This document shows positions 8,357 to 16,720 of a stretch of DNA of 64,000 nt, piece by piece (within the stretch, counting starts at the first letter, position 1; the number at the start of each line of letters is the position of its first letter). The position numbers and the translations under genes are program-made. This stretch comes from Sphingobacterium sp. PCS056 (GTDB lineage Bacteria > Bacteroidota > Bacteroidia > Sphingobacteriales > Sphingobacteriaceae), in contig NZ_CP096883.1 of assembly GCF_023273895.1 (NCBI RefSeq), forward strand, positions 2,294,001 to 2,358,000. Reading direction: 5' to 3'. Below the pieces are notes generated by a model that worked only from the letters and a program-made list of their open reading frames with translations, did not search any database and had not been told where the DNA came from.

Positions 8357-9412
8357 TTAGAATGCATATACAAGTGCAAGTGAAAACTGTCCAGCACTTT
8401 TTGTTGGAGAAAGGTCTTGCTTGACAAACATTTGTGAATCGCTGTTGTCCAATCTAATTTCGGGGATAAATGTAAATCCATGATGTTTGAAGTTTGCTGT
8501 TAGAGTGGTTGCGATAATTTTATTACTGCTTGTTTCGGTTGTGGGCATTTCCTTTGTTTTGAAGTATTCTCCACGAATACCTATGCCAATATTTTCATTG
8601 ATATTCACCTTTGGATATAGTGCTACTCCCGCATATCCACCTTCACCTTTTCTATTGTAATTTGTCGCATTTGCTCCTAATGAAAACATAGGGGAGAATG
8701 AATAGTTTCCTACGAAATCAATCAAGGTTCCGGAGCTATAATTAGCTGCGCCACCTTGTGAAGAACCCGTAAGAAAGTTTAGATAAAAACTTGATTTTTC
8801 ATTTGGTGTTACTGATAATTGCGATCCAATGTGCGATACGCCATTTAGATCTTGGTATACATTCCAGTCATTAAAGATTCCAACCATCAGCCCCACTTTG
8901 TCAGAAAAAGCGTATTGCGCTTTTATTCCGGCATCTTGAAAAGGTCCGGCGCCAAAAAGATAAGAAGTAGAATAATGAAAATTGAATGAAGGGCAAATAA
9001 CCTCGTAGCCCACAAACGTACCCATAAATCCAGCTGTCAGACTAAGTTTTTCCGTAAGTGCGTACGATATATAAAGATTTTGAATATGAAAACTGTTTTT
9101 GTCATCTCCATCTTGACCATCTCCATTCAATATAGATCGATACTGGCCTCTTGGTCCAAAGGATAGTTCACCTACGAATGATGCTTTTCCAGTCGTTTTT
9201 TTAAGAGCAAGGTCGACCATTCCAATGGATACAGAATTGTTGTCTTCTGTAAAATAGGTATTGATATTCGGTTGTTTTTGAAAATCATATTTCCAGTATG
9301 TATCTACCGACCCTGATATTTCCAAGTCTAATAAGTCGTATTTTTTACTTTGTGCGTATATTTTTCCAAAAAATATGACTAAAAATAATGTTGCTGAGAT
9401 GATTTTTTTCAT
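8357..9412 (-). CDS. outer-membrane beta-barrel protein, OmpL/Bbp2-like porin
   Basis: A 351-residue protein with a Sec signal peptide (cleavage after IYA) and a body of alternating amphipathic strands ending in the aromatic SLALVYAF, a beta-barrel assembly signal. Composition and the opening YDLLDLEISGSVDTYWKYDF resemble the Bacteroidota putative beta-barrel porin-2 (OmpL-like) family. It is divergent from amtB with a 328-bp intergenic region, an arrangement I believe recurs in this phylum and which suggests an outer-membrane route for ammonium or small nitrogen compounds. That is a contextual inference, and the family is otherwise of unknown substrate. Confidence 0.75.
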   Translation of the reverse strand: MKKIISATLFLVIFFGKIYAQSKKYDLLDLEISGSVDTYWKYDFQKQPNINTYFTEDNNSVSIGMVDLALKKTTGKASFVGELSFGPRGQYRSILNGDGQDGDDKNSFHIQNLYISYALTEKLSLTAGFMGTFVGYEVICPSFNFHYSTSYLFGAGPFQDAGIKAQYAFSDKVGLMVGIFNDWNVYQDLNGVSHIGSQLSVTPNEKSSFYLNFLTGSSQGGAANYSSGTLIDFVGNYSFSPMFSLGANATNYNRKGEGGYAGVALYPKVNINENIGIGIRGEYFKTKEMPTTETSSNKIIATTLTANFKHHGFTFIPEIRLDNSDSQMFVKQDLSPTKSAGQFSLALVYAF

Positions 9413-9616
9413 TTTTTAATGTTTTTAAATGTTTGTTTTTAATTTTTACTCATTTAAAATCACTAAAACCTCTAGTTGTTATATGTATTTGTGCTGCATG
9501 TAGATTTTTTTTAATTAAAATTTATAGTTTTTAGCATTTATTCTAGTTGTTTTTGTGTTTTTAGGTTGATTATGTTTAGGATCCTACTGTAAATATATGA
9601 TTTTTTTTATATTTTA
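9413..9616. other. divergent intergenic region between barrel-protein gene and amtB
   Basis: AT-rich. The 10-mer TCTAGTTGTT occurs twice in direct orientation (9471-9480 and 9542-9551). I found no clear minus-strand -7 box for the barrel-protein gene. The plus-strand amtB promoter begins at 9617. Confidence 0.4.
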
Positions 9617-9647
9617 TTGATTTTTTAATTATTTGAAGTTATATTTG
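9617..9647 (+). promoter_or_regulatory. amtB promoter (-33 TTG / -7 TATATTTG)
   Basis: TTG at 9617-9619, a 20-nt spacer and TATATTTG at 9640-9647 match the Bacteroidota consensus. Transcription would start near 9654, leaving a leader of ~85 nt and ruling out the longer reading frame that opens at 9633. Confidence 0.65.
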
Positions 9648-9740
9648 AATAAAATAAAATCAATTACATTTGTTTTTGGTTATTTTGTAACAAAAAATAG
9701 TATTATTTATGAAATTATTAAACTTAAATCTTTGAATATT

Positions 9741-11045
9741 ATGAAAAAATTCATTCCTCTTATTATTTTGGTATGTTTAGCAATTGTCGGCTTACTTACT
9801 CCTTCATTAGAAGTCACTAATGTAGCAGGTGTGGAAATTGACACAGGTGATACCGCCTGGTTGCTAGCATCGTCTGCTTTGGTATTGATTATGACTCCAG
9901 GTTTAGCATTCTTTTATGGTGGGATGGTCAGTAAGAAGAATGTAATCTCCACGATGATGCAAAGTTTCATCTGTATGTGTATTATTTCTGTGCTGTGGGT
10001 CATCTTCGGCTTTAGTTTAGCTTTTGGAGAGGATATTGGGGGTATTATTGGAGATCCTCGAACTTTTTATATGATGAAAGGCATGTTGGGTAATGTGTCT
10101 TGGTCAGCTCTGCCTACGATCCCGCTCGTATTATTTGCGATGTTTCAACTGAAATTTGCCATTATTACGCCCGCGCTTATTACAGGGGCTTTTGCCGAAC
10201 GTGTTCGCTTTAACTCGTTTATGGTATTCATTATTTTGTTCAGTATTTTTATTTATATGCCCTTGGCACATGCTACTTGGCATCCAGAAGGTATACTAGC
10301 TAAATTTGGTGTTTTAGATTTTGCGGGTGGTACTGTTGTGCACATGTCTGCTGGATGGGCAGCGTTAGCATCAGCTATATATCTTAAGGGGCGTAAAAAG
10401 CCAACACACTCTCCAGCTCGTATTAGTTATGTGATTTTAGGAACAGCTTTGCTGTGGTTTGGCTGGTTTGGATTTAATGCTGGTTCTGCTGGTGGTGCAA
10501 ATAGTCTTGCAGCATATGCTTTTGCTACAACAACAACCGCATCAGCTGTAGCGGCTATTGCTTGGATATTTGTAGATATCATTCGTGGCAAAAAACCATC
10601 TGCTATGGGCGCTTGTATTGGAGCTGTTGTTGGATTGGTGGCCATTACACCTGCAGCGGGTTTTGTTACCATTTCACATTCCATTGTTATTGGACTTGTA
10701 GCTGCTTTAGTCAGTAATTTAGTTGTGTTCTTACGTAGCAAAACAAGTATTGACGATACCTTAGATGTATTTCCTTGTCATGGAGTCGGTGGTATGGTTG
10801 GTATGATCCTTACAGGTGTTTTTGCTAATAGCAGTGTCAACAGTGTCGTGACGACAAATGGCTTATATTTCGGTGAAACGGGTTTGTTTATCGCGCATGT
10901 AGTGGCGCTTATTGCTGTGTCTGTATTTGCATTTTTCGGATCTCTTCTTTTGATTAAAATAACAGATCTAATCACGCCGCTTCGTGTACATGAAGTGGAA
11001 GAAGAACTTGGATTGGATATTACTCAACATGATGAGGAATTGTAA
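9741..11045 (+). CDS. amtB: ammonium transporter (Amt/MEP/Rh family)
   Basis: A 434-residue channel with about eleven hydrophobic helices. The two pore histidines of the family are in GTVVHMSAGW and DVFPCHGVGGMVG. Other Amt hallmarks are GDTAWLLASSALVLIMTPGLAFFYGG near the N-terminus and the C-terminal cytoplasmic tail. It conducts NH4+/NH3 across the inner membrane. I chose the ATG at 9741 because the promoter at 9617-9647 lies downstream of the earlier possible start and because the signal-like MKKFIPLIIL begins here. No glnK/PII gene adjoins it in this window, unlike the common amtB-glnK pairing. It may feed on ammonia from the urease cluster 27 kb away, a functional link only. Confidence 0.95.
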   Translation: MKKFIPLIILVCLAIVGLLTPSLEVTNVAGVEIDTGDTAWLLASSALVLIMTPGLAFFYGGMVSKKNVISTMMQSFICMCIISVLWVIFGFSLAFGEDIGGIIGDPRTFYMMKGMLGNVSWSALPTIPLVLFAMFQLKFAIITPALITGAFAERVRFNSFMVFIILFSIFIYMPLAHATWHPEGILAKFGVLDFAGGTVVHMSAGWAALASAIYLKGRKKPTHSPARISYVILGTALLWFGWFGFNAGSAGGANSLAAYAFATTTTASAVAAIAWIFVDIIRGKKPSAMGACIGAVVGLVAITPAAGFVTISHSIVIGLVAALVSNLVVFLRSKTSIDDTLDVFPCHGVGGMVGMILTGVFANSSVNSVVTTNGLYFGETGLFIAHVVALIAVSVFAFFGSLLLIKITDLITPLRVHEVEEELGLDITQHDEEL

Positions 11046-11078
11046 CACTAACATTATTTGAACCAATATTAACTCTTG

Positions 11079-11115
11079 TAAAGGTGCAGTATTTGCTGCA
11101 CCTTACTTGTTTTTA
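11079..11115 (+). terminator. amtB terminator
   Basis: AAGGTGCAG / CTGCACCTT hairpin with a 6-nt loop, then a T-rich stretch, about 35 bp after the amtB stop. Confidence 0.75.
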
Positions 11116-11173
11116 GGTCAGTTATTAATTTAATATCATCCTTTTTTTAATTTTCAGTCCTCACCGACCATCA

Positions 11174-11308
11174 TTAATCTTTCTTTTCTATAGCTTTGAT
11201 TAATGGTCTAATCTTGCTCCAATATTTTTTATAGGAGGTGAACTTACCAAGTTTATTTTTTTTATCTACATCCCTGTGAGAAACCAACAGTAAGCGCCAT
11301 TTAGACAT
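11174..11308 (-). CDS. very short ORF, possibly a gene remnant
   Basis: The minus strand encodes 44 residues from an ATG at 11308, rich in lysine and tryptophan (MSKWRLLLVSHRDVDKK...). The frame is open for a further 19 codons upstream (NNRHAQAKKEAEEM...) without another ATG. The composition looks protein-like rather than random AT-rich DNA, so this may be the 3' end of a decayed gene or a genuine small basic protein. I do not recognise it. It fills most of the otherwise empty 416-bp gap between amtB and the kinase gene. Confidence 0.3.
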   Translation of the reverse strand: MSKWRLLLVSHRDVDKKNKLGKFTSYKKYWSKIRPLIKAIEKKD

Positions 11309-11461
11309 TTCTTCTGCTTCCTTTTTCGCTTGAGCATGTCTGTTGTTATTGTTAATTATAAAATTTCAGGTAGGTGAAACGATTTGAATAGAAAATTTCA
11401 GATAACTTTGTTCAAAGATTACCCTATTATGTGATGGTGTGTGATCTAGACTTTGCGGAAA

Positions 11462-12601
11462 ATGGAAGAAATCAATTATTCTGATAAAAATAGACGACTA
11501 GTGCCTACCCGTTTTAAACGGATGTTTTTGGTCGTATTTGCATTTGTTTTGCATTATTTAGTTTCTTACATCCTCGATCCGTATTCTGCCTATTGGCAAG
11601 ATTATTTTAAAAGAAGCATCTCTGAGATTGTAGCAGAATGGGCGGTTTCTTTTTTATTTTGTTTTCTGATTTCTGAAGTAAGTATTTTTATCCATCGAAA
11701 GTTGAACATGCGCGTTCCTTGGACACAAAATAAATCGAAAAGGCTTTTCCTTGAAATCACCCTTAATTTCATCGCTGTACTGACGCTTATTTTGATGAAT
11801 ATGATTTGCTATGCGATCATAGATCCTCAGTCTGCTCAAATAGAATCAGTTCCTTCTATGGAGGAAATAAAAGATATTTTGCAATGGATCGTCGTGAGTT
11901 TAGTGATTTCTTTTATGATTATTTCCATCAATACCATGAGTTATCTGATCAACAATTGGATTGAAACAGCTACGGAAATGTCTGCCCATAAAATAAAAGC
12001 TGCTGAATTAAAACAAGCATCTGTAGAAGCTGAGCTTAATGCATTGAAGATGCAATTGGATCCTCATTTTATATTTAATAATCTCAGCGTACTTTCCGAA
12101 TTGATATTGGAAGATCAACAGCTTGGATTCGAATATTCTGAAAATTTTGCTAAAGTGTATCGGTTTTTATTAGTGAATAGTAAAAAAAATATGATAACGC
12201 TAGATGAGGAAATTAGATTTTTAAATGCCTATATATTTCTAATAGAACATCGCGTTGGTAGTGGTGTCAATTTTACGATTGATATCCAAGATCATAGTCG
12301 TCATATGTATATTCCCTCATTGACTTTACAATTGCTCATTGAAAATGCAATTAAACACAATTCTACCAATAAGCGACGTCCTTTAATGATTCATATTTCT
12401 AATGCCGAAGTCGGCAAGGTTGTTATCGAAAATACGTTATCACCTCTTGATCATTCGGAAATTACATCGACTGGTATAGGGCTTAATAATATTACAAGCC
12501 GTTTTCAGTTGCTGGGAGAACAAGTTCCAGAGGTGACAAGAGATCAACATACTTTTCGCGTGAGTATCCAATTGGTAACCTATGATAGTGAACATACATA
12601 G
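11462..12601 (+). CDS. LytS-type sensor histidine kinase, orphan
   Basis: A 379-residue membrane kinase. Four hydrophobic segments fill about residues 15-155 (FKRMFLVVFAFVLHYLV, WAVSFLFCFLISE, LNFIAVLTLILMNM, VVSLVISFMIISIN). A short coiled linker leads to the His_kinase domain with the phosphoacceptor region QLDPHFIFNNLSVLSEL, then an ATPase domain with LQLLIENAIKHN (N box) and TGIGLNNI (G box). Such kinases normally phosphorylate a LytTR-type response regulator, but none lies beside it: a 600-bp non-coding stretch follows. The ATG at 11462 is preferred over an upstream TTG in the same frame. Its ligand is unknown. Confidence 0.9.
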   Translation: MEEINYSDKNRRLVPTRFKRMFLVVFAFVLHYLVSYILDPYSAYWQDYFKRSISEIVAEWAVSFLFCFLISEVSIFIHRKLNMRVPWTQNKSKRLFLEITLNFIAVLTLILMNMICYAIIDPQSAQIESVPSMEEIKDILQWIVVSLVISFMIISINTMSYLINNWIETATEMSAHKIKAAELKQASVEAELNALKMQLDPHFIFNNLSVLSELILEDQQLGFEYSENFAKVYRFLLVNSKKNMITLDEEIRFLNAYIFLIEHRVGSGVNFTIDIQDHSRHMYIPSLTLQLLIENAIKHNSTNKRRPLMIHISNAEVGKVVIENTLSPLDHSEITSTGIGLNNITSRFQLLGEQVPEVTRDQHTFRVSIQLVTYDSEHT

Positions 12602-12857
12602 CTATATGGTTACACGGGTTACAGGATGTTGCCGTCGGTCAGATCAATTCAAATATTGAACCCAAACAGGAATTTCTATATTAAAATATGGAGAGCTGAA
12701 TTGATTTGGATGAGCTTAGGAATAGTGTTTAAAAAACGGGGTGTAAAACTGTTTTGATACCCTTTTGATTTTTTAAATTGGTGATTATTAGTGCTATATT
12801 GGGTGCTCTGTAAGCCAGTGTTTTAATGGCATAAAATGTCATTTATTTTATTTTTCG
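12602..12857. other. non-coding gap after the kinase gene
   Basis: First part of the 600-bp stretch between the kinase gene and proV. No ORF or clear terminator seen; the second part contains the promoter and structured RNA described at 12858-12960. Confidence 0.5.
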
Positions 12858-12865
12858 TACCTTTG
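12858..12865 (+). promoter_or_regulatory. -7 box TACCTTTG ahead of a structured leader
   Basis: TACCTTTG fits TAnnTTTG exactly. A -33 TTG at the right distance is not evident. It would start a transcript near 12871, about 330 nt before proV. Confidence 0.45.
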
Positions 12866-12960
12866 TGCCGTCATATGACACGGAGGCCATGTTTTTTTCC
12901 GTTAAGACAGTCTCCTTTTTGGAGCTCTGTCTGAGTTGTTCGCCATATACTTGTTAAGTA
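12866..12960 (+). ncRNA. possible structured 5' leader or small RNA upstream of proV
   Basis: Just after the -7 box comes the palindrome GTCATATGAC (12870-12879), then ACGGA / TCCGT, then a stable hairpin made of AGACAG / CTGTCT and CTCC / GGAG around a T5 loop (about 12916-12942), and ATACTT / AAGTAT slightly further on. No known riboswitch consensus (SAM, TPP, cobalamin, glycine, yybP, ydaO) is recognised. It could be an osmo-responsive leader of the betaine operon or an independent small RNA. The call is structural only. Confidence 0.35.
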
Positions 12961-13203
12961 TAAAAGAGGTATTATTTTTTTATATCTCGTCTTTTAAAAG
13001 ATTCATTTCTTTTTCATGATTGCTCTTCATCGAACTAAGAGTAAAATGTATTTATTATCAAGTTGATTGAACAAGAAGTAGGTCTACGATCGAACTCAAC
13101 TTTAGGGATATGTTTGTGTTATTAAAAATAACATGAATGTATTTGCTATTTAAAATATGCCCAATGTGACGTGACAATTTGTTTCATATCAAAAAAAATA
13201 AAA

Positions 13204-14445
13204 ATGGATAAAAACAGAAAAGTTAAGATAAAAGTTGAAGACTTGACAATTGTGTTCGGTAAACAAAAGAAGTTGGCTCTAAAATTACTGGGTGAAGGTT
13301 GTACAAAAAAAGAGATTCTAGAAAAAACCGGTTGTACGATCGGTATTAATGAAGCTAATTTTGAGATCTATGAAGGAGAGTTTTTTGTCATTATGGGACT
13401 TTCTGGAAGTGGTAAATCGACTTTACTAAGATGCCTGAACCGATTGAACGAGCCTACCATGGGTAAAGTTTTTATCAATAATGATGATATCACCAGTAAG
13501 AATAACAAAGAGCTTTTAGAAGTGCGGAGAACTGAAATGAGTATGGTCTTTCAGAAATTTGGATTATTGCCTCATCATACCGTTTTGACCAACGCTGCTT
13601 TTGGTTTAGAAATTAGAGGCGAGGACAAAATGTCTCGTGAAGCGAAAGCTCAAAAAGCGCTTGACATCGTCGGTCTGAATGGTTTTGAACAGCAGTTTCC
13701 AATCCAGCTGTCGGGTGGGATGCAACAACGAGTAGGCTTGGCTCGCGCTTTGGCAAATGATCCGGAAGTCTTGTTAATGGATGAAGCATTTTCAGCACTA
13801 GATCCTTTGATCAAAACCGAGATGCAGGATCAGCTATTGGACCTTCAGGATACTTTGCAAAAAACTATTGTATTCATTACGCATGATTTGGATGAAGCCA
13901 TCAAGCTTGGTGACCGTATCGTGATTATGAAAGATGGTATAATTGAGCAGATTGGTACGGCAGAAGATATTTTAACCAACCCTGCGAGTGATTATGTGAA
14001 AGCTTTTGTGGATAAAGTCGATCGAAAATCTATTATCACTGCGGGTTCATTGATGACTGAGAAGCCGACATTGGTCAGATTTAAAAAAGATGGCCCTGAA
14101 GGAGCGCTCCGTAAGATGAGAACAACTGGATTGGAAATATTACCTGTAGTGGATATTCATGATACTTTCTTAGGCTTTGTCAATATTAATGAGGTTATTC
14201 AAGCTGCCAAGCGTAAAGATCCAACTGTAGAGTCTATTATTCATATGAATGTGCCGTCTGTATCAAAAGATGTGACGGTGGAAGAGATGTTGCCATTGAT
14301 TTCTGAGACACGATCTCCAATAGCGGTGGTCAATGATCAGAATAGATTGTTGGGCATAGTGACACAAACGTCGCTCATTATCGAAGCAACAAAGTTTAAC
14401 GAAGAGGAAATTAACGAATTAAAAGAAAAAGCAAATAATCAATAA
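13204..14445 (+). CDS. proV: glycine betaine/proline betaine ABC transporter, ATP-binding subunit (ProV/OpuAA-like)
   Basis: A 413-residue ATPase. The first ~270 residues form the ABC domain: Walker A GLSGSGKST (about residue 65), Q loop VFQKFGLLPH, signature LSGGMQQR, Walker B VLLMDEAFSALDP and the switch histidine in FITHDLDE. The remainder is a tandem CBS region (TEKPTLVRF... and HMNVPSVSKDVT...), which in this family senses ionic strength or cyclic dinucleotides. It drives uptake of compatible solutes under osmotic stress. I chose the ATG at 13204 as the family N-terminus begins with KIKVEDLTIVFG; an earlier frame start at 13171 adds an atypical leader. proW follows after 2 bp. Confidence 0.95.
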   Translation: MDKNRKVKIKVEDLTIVFGKQKKLALKLLGEGCTKKEILEKTGCTIGINEANFEIYEGEFFVIMGLSGSGKSTLLRCLNRLNEPTMGKVFINNDDITSKNNKELLEVRRTEMSMVFQKFGLLPHHTVLTNAAFGLEIRGEDKMSREAKAQKALDIVGLNGFEQQFPIQLSGGMQQRVGLARALANDPEVLLMDEAFSALDPLIKTEMQDQLLDLQDTLQKTIVFITHDLDEAIKLGDRIVIMKDGIIEQIGTAEDILTNPASDYVKAFVDKVDRKSIITAGSLMTEKPTLVRFKKDGPEGALRKMRTTGLEILPVVDIHDTFLGFVNINEVIQAAKRKDPTVESIIHMNVPSVSKDVTVEEMLPLISETRSPIAVVNDQNRLLGIVTQTSLIIEATKFNEEEINELKEKANNQ

Positions 14446-14447
14446 CA

Positions 14448-15275
14448 ATGAGTAAAATAATAGATATAGGTCAATATATTGAAGTTGCAATTAATTGGCT
14501 TACAGAAAATTTTAAGCCTTTATTCGATTTTATAAAACATACCGGTAATTCATCCATTATCGGATTAGAGTGGATATTTTTAGCGATACCATTTTTTGTG
14601 GTGATTGCACTTTTTACAGGTTTGGCATGGTGGAAATCCGGCAAAGGAGTTGCGATCACAACTTTATTAGGACTGACGCTGATTTACATGATGGGGTTTT
14701 GGAAGGAGACGATGGAGACTTTATCATTGGTTTTGGTTGCAACGGCTACAGCTTTGATACTTTCTGTTCCCTTGGGTATTTGGGCTGCAAAAAATAAACT
14801 AGCTGCGAAGATTATCCGCCCCATGTTAGACTTGATGCAGACGATGCCTGCTTTTGTTTATCTGATACCGGCAGTGTTATTTTTTAGTATCGGTAAAGTT
14901 CCTGGAGCATTTGCGACTATTATTTTCGCTATGCCGCCAGCTGTTCGTTTGACGACTCTGGGTATCGATGCTGTGCCAAAGGATATTGTTGAAGCAGCAC
15001 GTGCTTTTGGAGCTACCAATCGACAAATCTTGTTTAAGGTGGAACTGCCTTTAGCGATGAAAACTATTTTAGCAGGTATAAACCAGACTATATTATTGTC
15101 CCTATCCATGGTCGTGATTGCCGGAATGATCGCAGCAGGAGGTTTAGGAGAAAAAGTACTTGAAGGAATCAATAATCTGGATATAGGACTTGGATTTGAA
15201 AGTGGTTTGTCTGTCGTCATCTTAGCCATTATCTTAGATAGGATAACACAGGGTTTTGTACAGAATAAAAAATAA
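14448..15275 (+). CDS. proW: glycine betaine ABC transporter permease (ProW/OpuAB-like)
   Basis: A 275-residue inner-membrane permease with about six hydrophobic helices and the binding-protein-dependent transport motif EAARAFGATNRQILFKVELPLAMKTI, the loop that contacts the ATPase. The N-terminal stretch INWLTENFKPLFDFIK resembles the amphipathic start of ProW. It forms the channel for betaine/proline betaine with the subunits on either side. It sits 2 bp after proV and 1 bp before proX, so the three genes are one operon. Confidence 0.95.
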   Translation: MSKIIDIGQYIEVAINWLTENFKPLFDFIKHTGNSSIIGLEWIFLAIPFFVVIALFTGLAWWKSGKGVAITTLLGLTLIYMMGFWKETMETLSLVLVATATALILSVPLGIWAAKNKLAAKIIRPMLDLMQTMPAFVYLIPAVLFFSIGKVPGAFATIIFAMPPAVRLTTLGIDAVPKDIVEAARAFGATNRQILFKVELPLAMKTILAGINQTILLSLSMVVIAGMIAAGGLGEKVLEGINNLDIGLGFESGLSVVILAIILDRITQGFVQNKK

Positions 15276-15276
15276 T

Positions 15277-16116
15277 ATGAAGAACATGAAATTAGCGTTA
15301 ATCTGGGGCATTGTCTTATTGCTAAGCGCTTGTCAGCCAGATGGCAACAAAAAATATATCAATGTAGGTATGGTGGATGGCTGGGCAGAAGGTGTTGCCA
15401 TGACCTATGTTGCAAAGGCGGTTCTAGAAGAAATGGATTATCAACTGGTGATCCAGCGCGCTACACCCGATATGATATTAGCATCCATGAACAATGGCGA
15501 TACAGATCTTTATATGGATGTTTGGCTTCCTTTGACTCATGGTTCTAAAATTGCAAAATTTCCCAATCTTGTTGATATCGGTACGAGTTATGCGCATGCC
15601 AGAAATGGTCTGGTTGTACCCGATTATGTGCCTATCAATTCGATAGAAGAGTTAAGAACACACGAAGGTCAATTTAATCATCAGATCATGGGTATTGAAA
15701 AAGGAGCTGGTATCACGGCTGCGGTAGATCGTACCATAAAAGACTATGATTTAAACTATCGACAGGTCAATTCATCCACCGTAGCGATGATCACTGAATT
15801 GCAGAATGCGATTAAAGAAAAACGCTGGATTGTCGTCGCGGCATGGCAGCCACACTGGATGTTTGGCAAGATGAAGTTGAAATTTCTAGAAGATCCGAGA
15901 GCATCTTTAGGAACCGCAGAGCAGATCAAGATTTTTACGCGCAAGGAATTTCCTGCTGAGCAGCCCGAGTTGACACGTTTCTTTTCTCAGGTTCATTTTG
16001 ATATGGGCACTATGGCCAATTTATTGATGAAAATGGAAGAAAGTAAAGATAAAGAATCTACCGCAAAACAATGGGTTGCAGACCATCGATCTTTGGTCAA
16101 TAGTTGGTTGCGATAG
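15277..16116 (+). CDS. proX: glycine betaine ABC transporter substrate-binding lipoprotein (ProX/OpuAC-like)
   Basis: The 279-residue protein has a lipoprotein signal (lipobox LLLSAC). Its mature domain is of the OpuAC type: VGMVDGWAEGVAMTYVAKAVLEEMDY, the quaternary-amine-cage region YMDVWLPLTH, and VAAWQPHWMF with aromatic residues that form cation-pi contacts with betaine in this family. The ATG at 15277 is chosen because it gives an immediate signal peptide and lies 1 bp after the proW stop; an earlier start would overlap proW. The protein probably hangs on the periplasmic face of the inner membrane and delivers the solute to ProW. Confidence 0.93.
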   Translation: MKNMKLALIWGIVLLLSACQPDGNKKYINVGMVDGWAEGVAMTYVAKAVLEEMDYQLVIQRATPDMILASMNNGDTDLYMDVWLPLTHGSKIAKFPNLVDIGTSYAHARNGLVVPDYVPINSIEELRTHEGQFNHQIMGIEKGAGITAAVDRTIKDYDLNYRQVNSSTVAMITELQNAIKEKRWIVVAAWQPHWMFGKMKLKFLEDPRASLGTAEQIKIFTRKEFPAEQPELTRFFSQVHFDMGTMANLLMKMEESKDKESTAKQWVADHRSLVNSWLR

Positions 16117-16304
16117 TGAATATCTTGATGATTTTAATGGACTGAATTTTGTTTAATCTTTGGATTTTTGAATTTCATATAAAAAGCAAGTACTTTCGTA
16201 TAATATTAAAATTTCTTCCTACCTTAAAGACTAGATTTGTTTAGCAGCATCGTTAATGTATGATGATTAATAATGCGGTATGGTTATATCTTAAATTAAG
16301 AATA

Positions 16305-16565
16305 ATGATGGTCAAGCAGGTATTAATTTTTAAAAGCTCAGTAAAAACAAACGAAAAGAAAAACTTTTTAATGCAGATCTTAAAGGTTAATATGCCGGAA
16401 GTACAATCTGCAACCTTGGATCTGGATGACGAAGATTCTATCTTTCGTATAGAAACCGAAGGATGTTGTATGGATCGATTAATAAGTCTTCTACAAATTC
16501 ATGACATTAAAATTGATTTCTTGGATCGATTTATAGTTGAAAATAGGAAAGCTGATACGGCATAA
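16305..16565 (+). CDS. small protein with possible HMA-like (ferredoxin) fold
   Basis: An 86-residue protein of pattern VLIFKSSVKTNEKKNFLMQIL...VQSATLDLDDEDSIFRIETEGCCMDRLISLLQIHDIKIDFLD. This strand-helix-strand-strand-helix-strand rhythm is typical of heavy-metal-associated domains, but the metal-binding CxxC of the first loop is absent, so metal transport is unlikely; it might be a regulatory or binding domain. The pair CC is in the second half, not at the usual site. I do not recognise a named family. The start at 16305 (or 16308) is chosen for the domain; the frame opens at 16260. Nothing shows a link to its neighbours. Confidence 0.6.
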   Translation: MMVKQVLIFKSSVKTNEKKNFLMQILKVNMPEVQSATLDLDDEDSIFRIETEGCCMDRLISLLQIHDIKIDFLDRFIVENRKADTA

Positions 16566-16676
16566 GGATACTTTTATGGTGTTTTCGCATAAAGATCTTT
16601 TTGTATGAAGATTGGATTTTCATTATTAATGCATAAAAATGCTTATTTTGTATTCGTATTTTTTTATTGGATAGTA

Positions 16677-16717
16677 TTAAAACATAGAGGCTGCACTTTG
16701 GCAGCCTCTATGTTTTA
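16677..16717 (-). terminator. terminator of the TonB receptor gene
   Basis: Near-perfect AACATAGAGGCTGC / GCAGCCTCTATGTT hairpin with a 6-nt loop and flanking T/A runs, 4 bp past the stop at 16721. Confidence 0.8.
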
Positions 16718-16720
16718 ATA

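Noticed and set aside
8239..8424. Small plus-strand ORF next to the barrel-protein gene
   Set aside because: It overlaps the 3' end of the barrel gene on the other strand and has no protein-like features.
9471..9551. Direct repeat TCTAGTTGTT between barrel-protein gene and amtB
   Set aside because: A 10-bp repeat in AT-rich DNA is weak evidence; it has no symmetry and no clear relation to the promoter.
9633..9740. 36-codon N-terminal extension of the ammonium transporter
   Set aside because: The promoter at 9617-9647 overlaps it and the family starts at the signal-like MKKFIPL at 9741.
16260..16304. Earlier start for the HMA-like small protein
   Set aside because: The extra 15 residues do not belong to the domain and lack a ribosome site, although they cannot be fully excluded.
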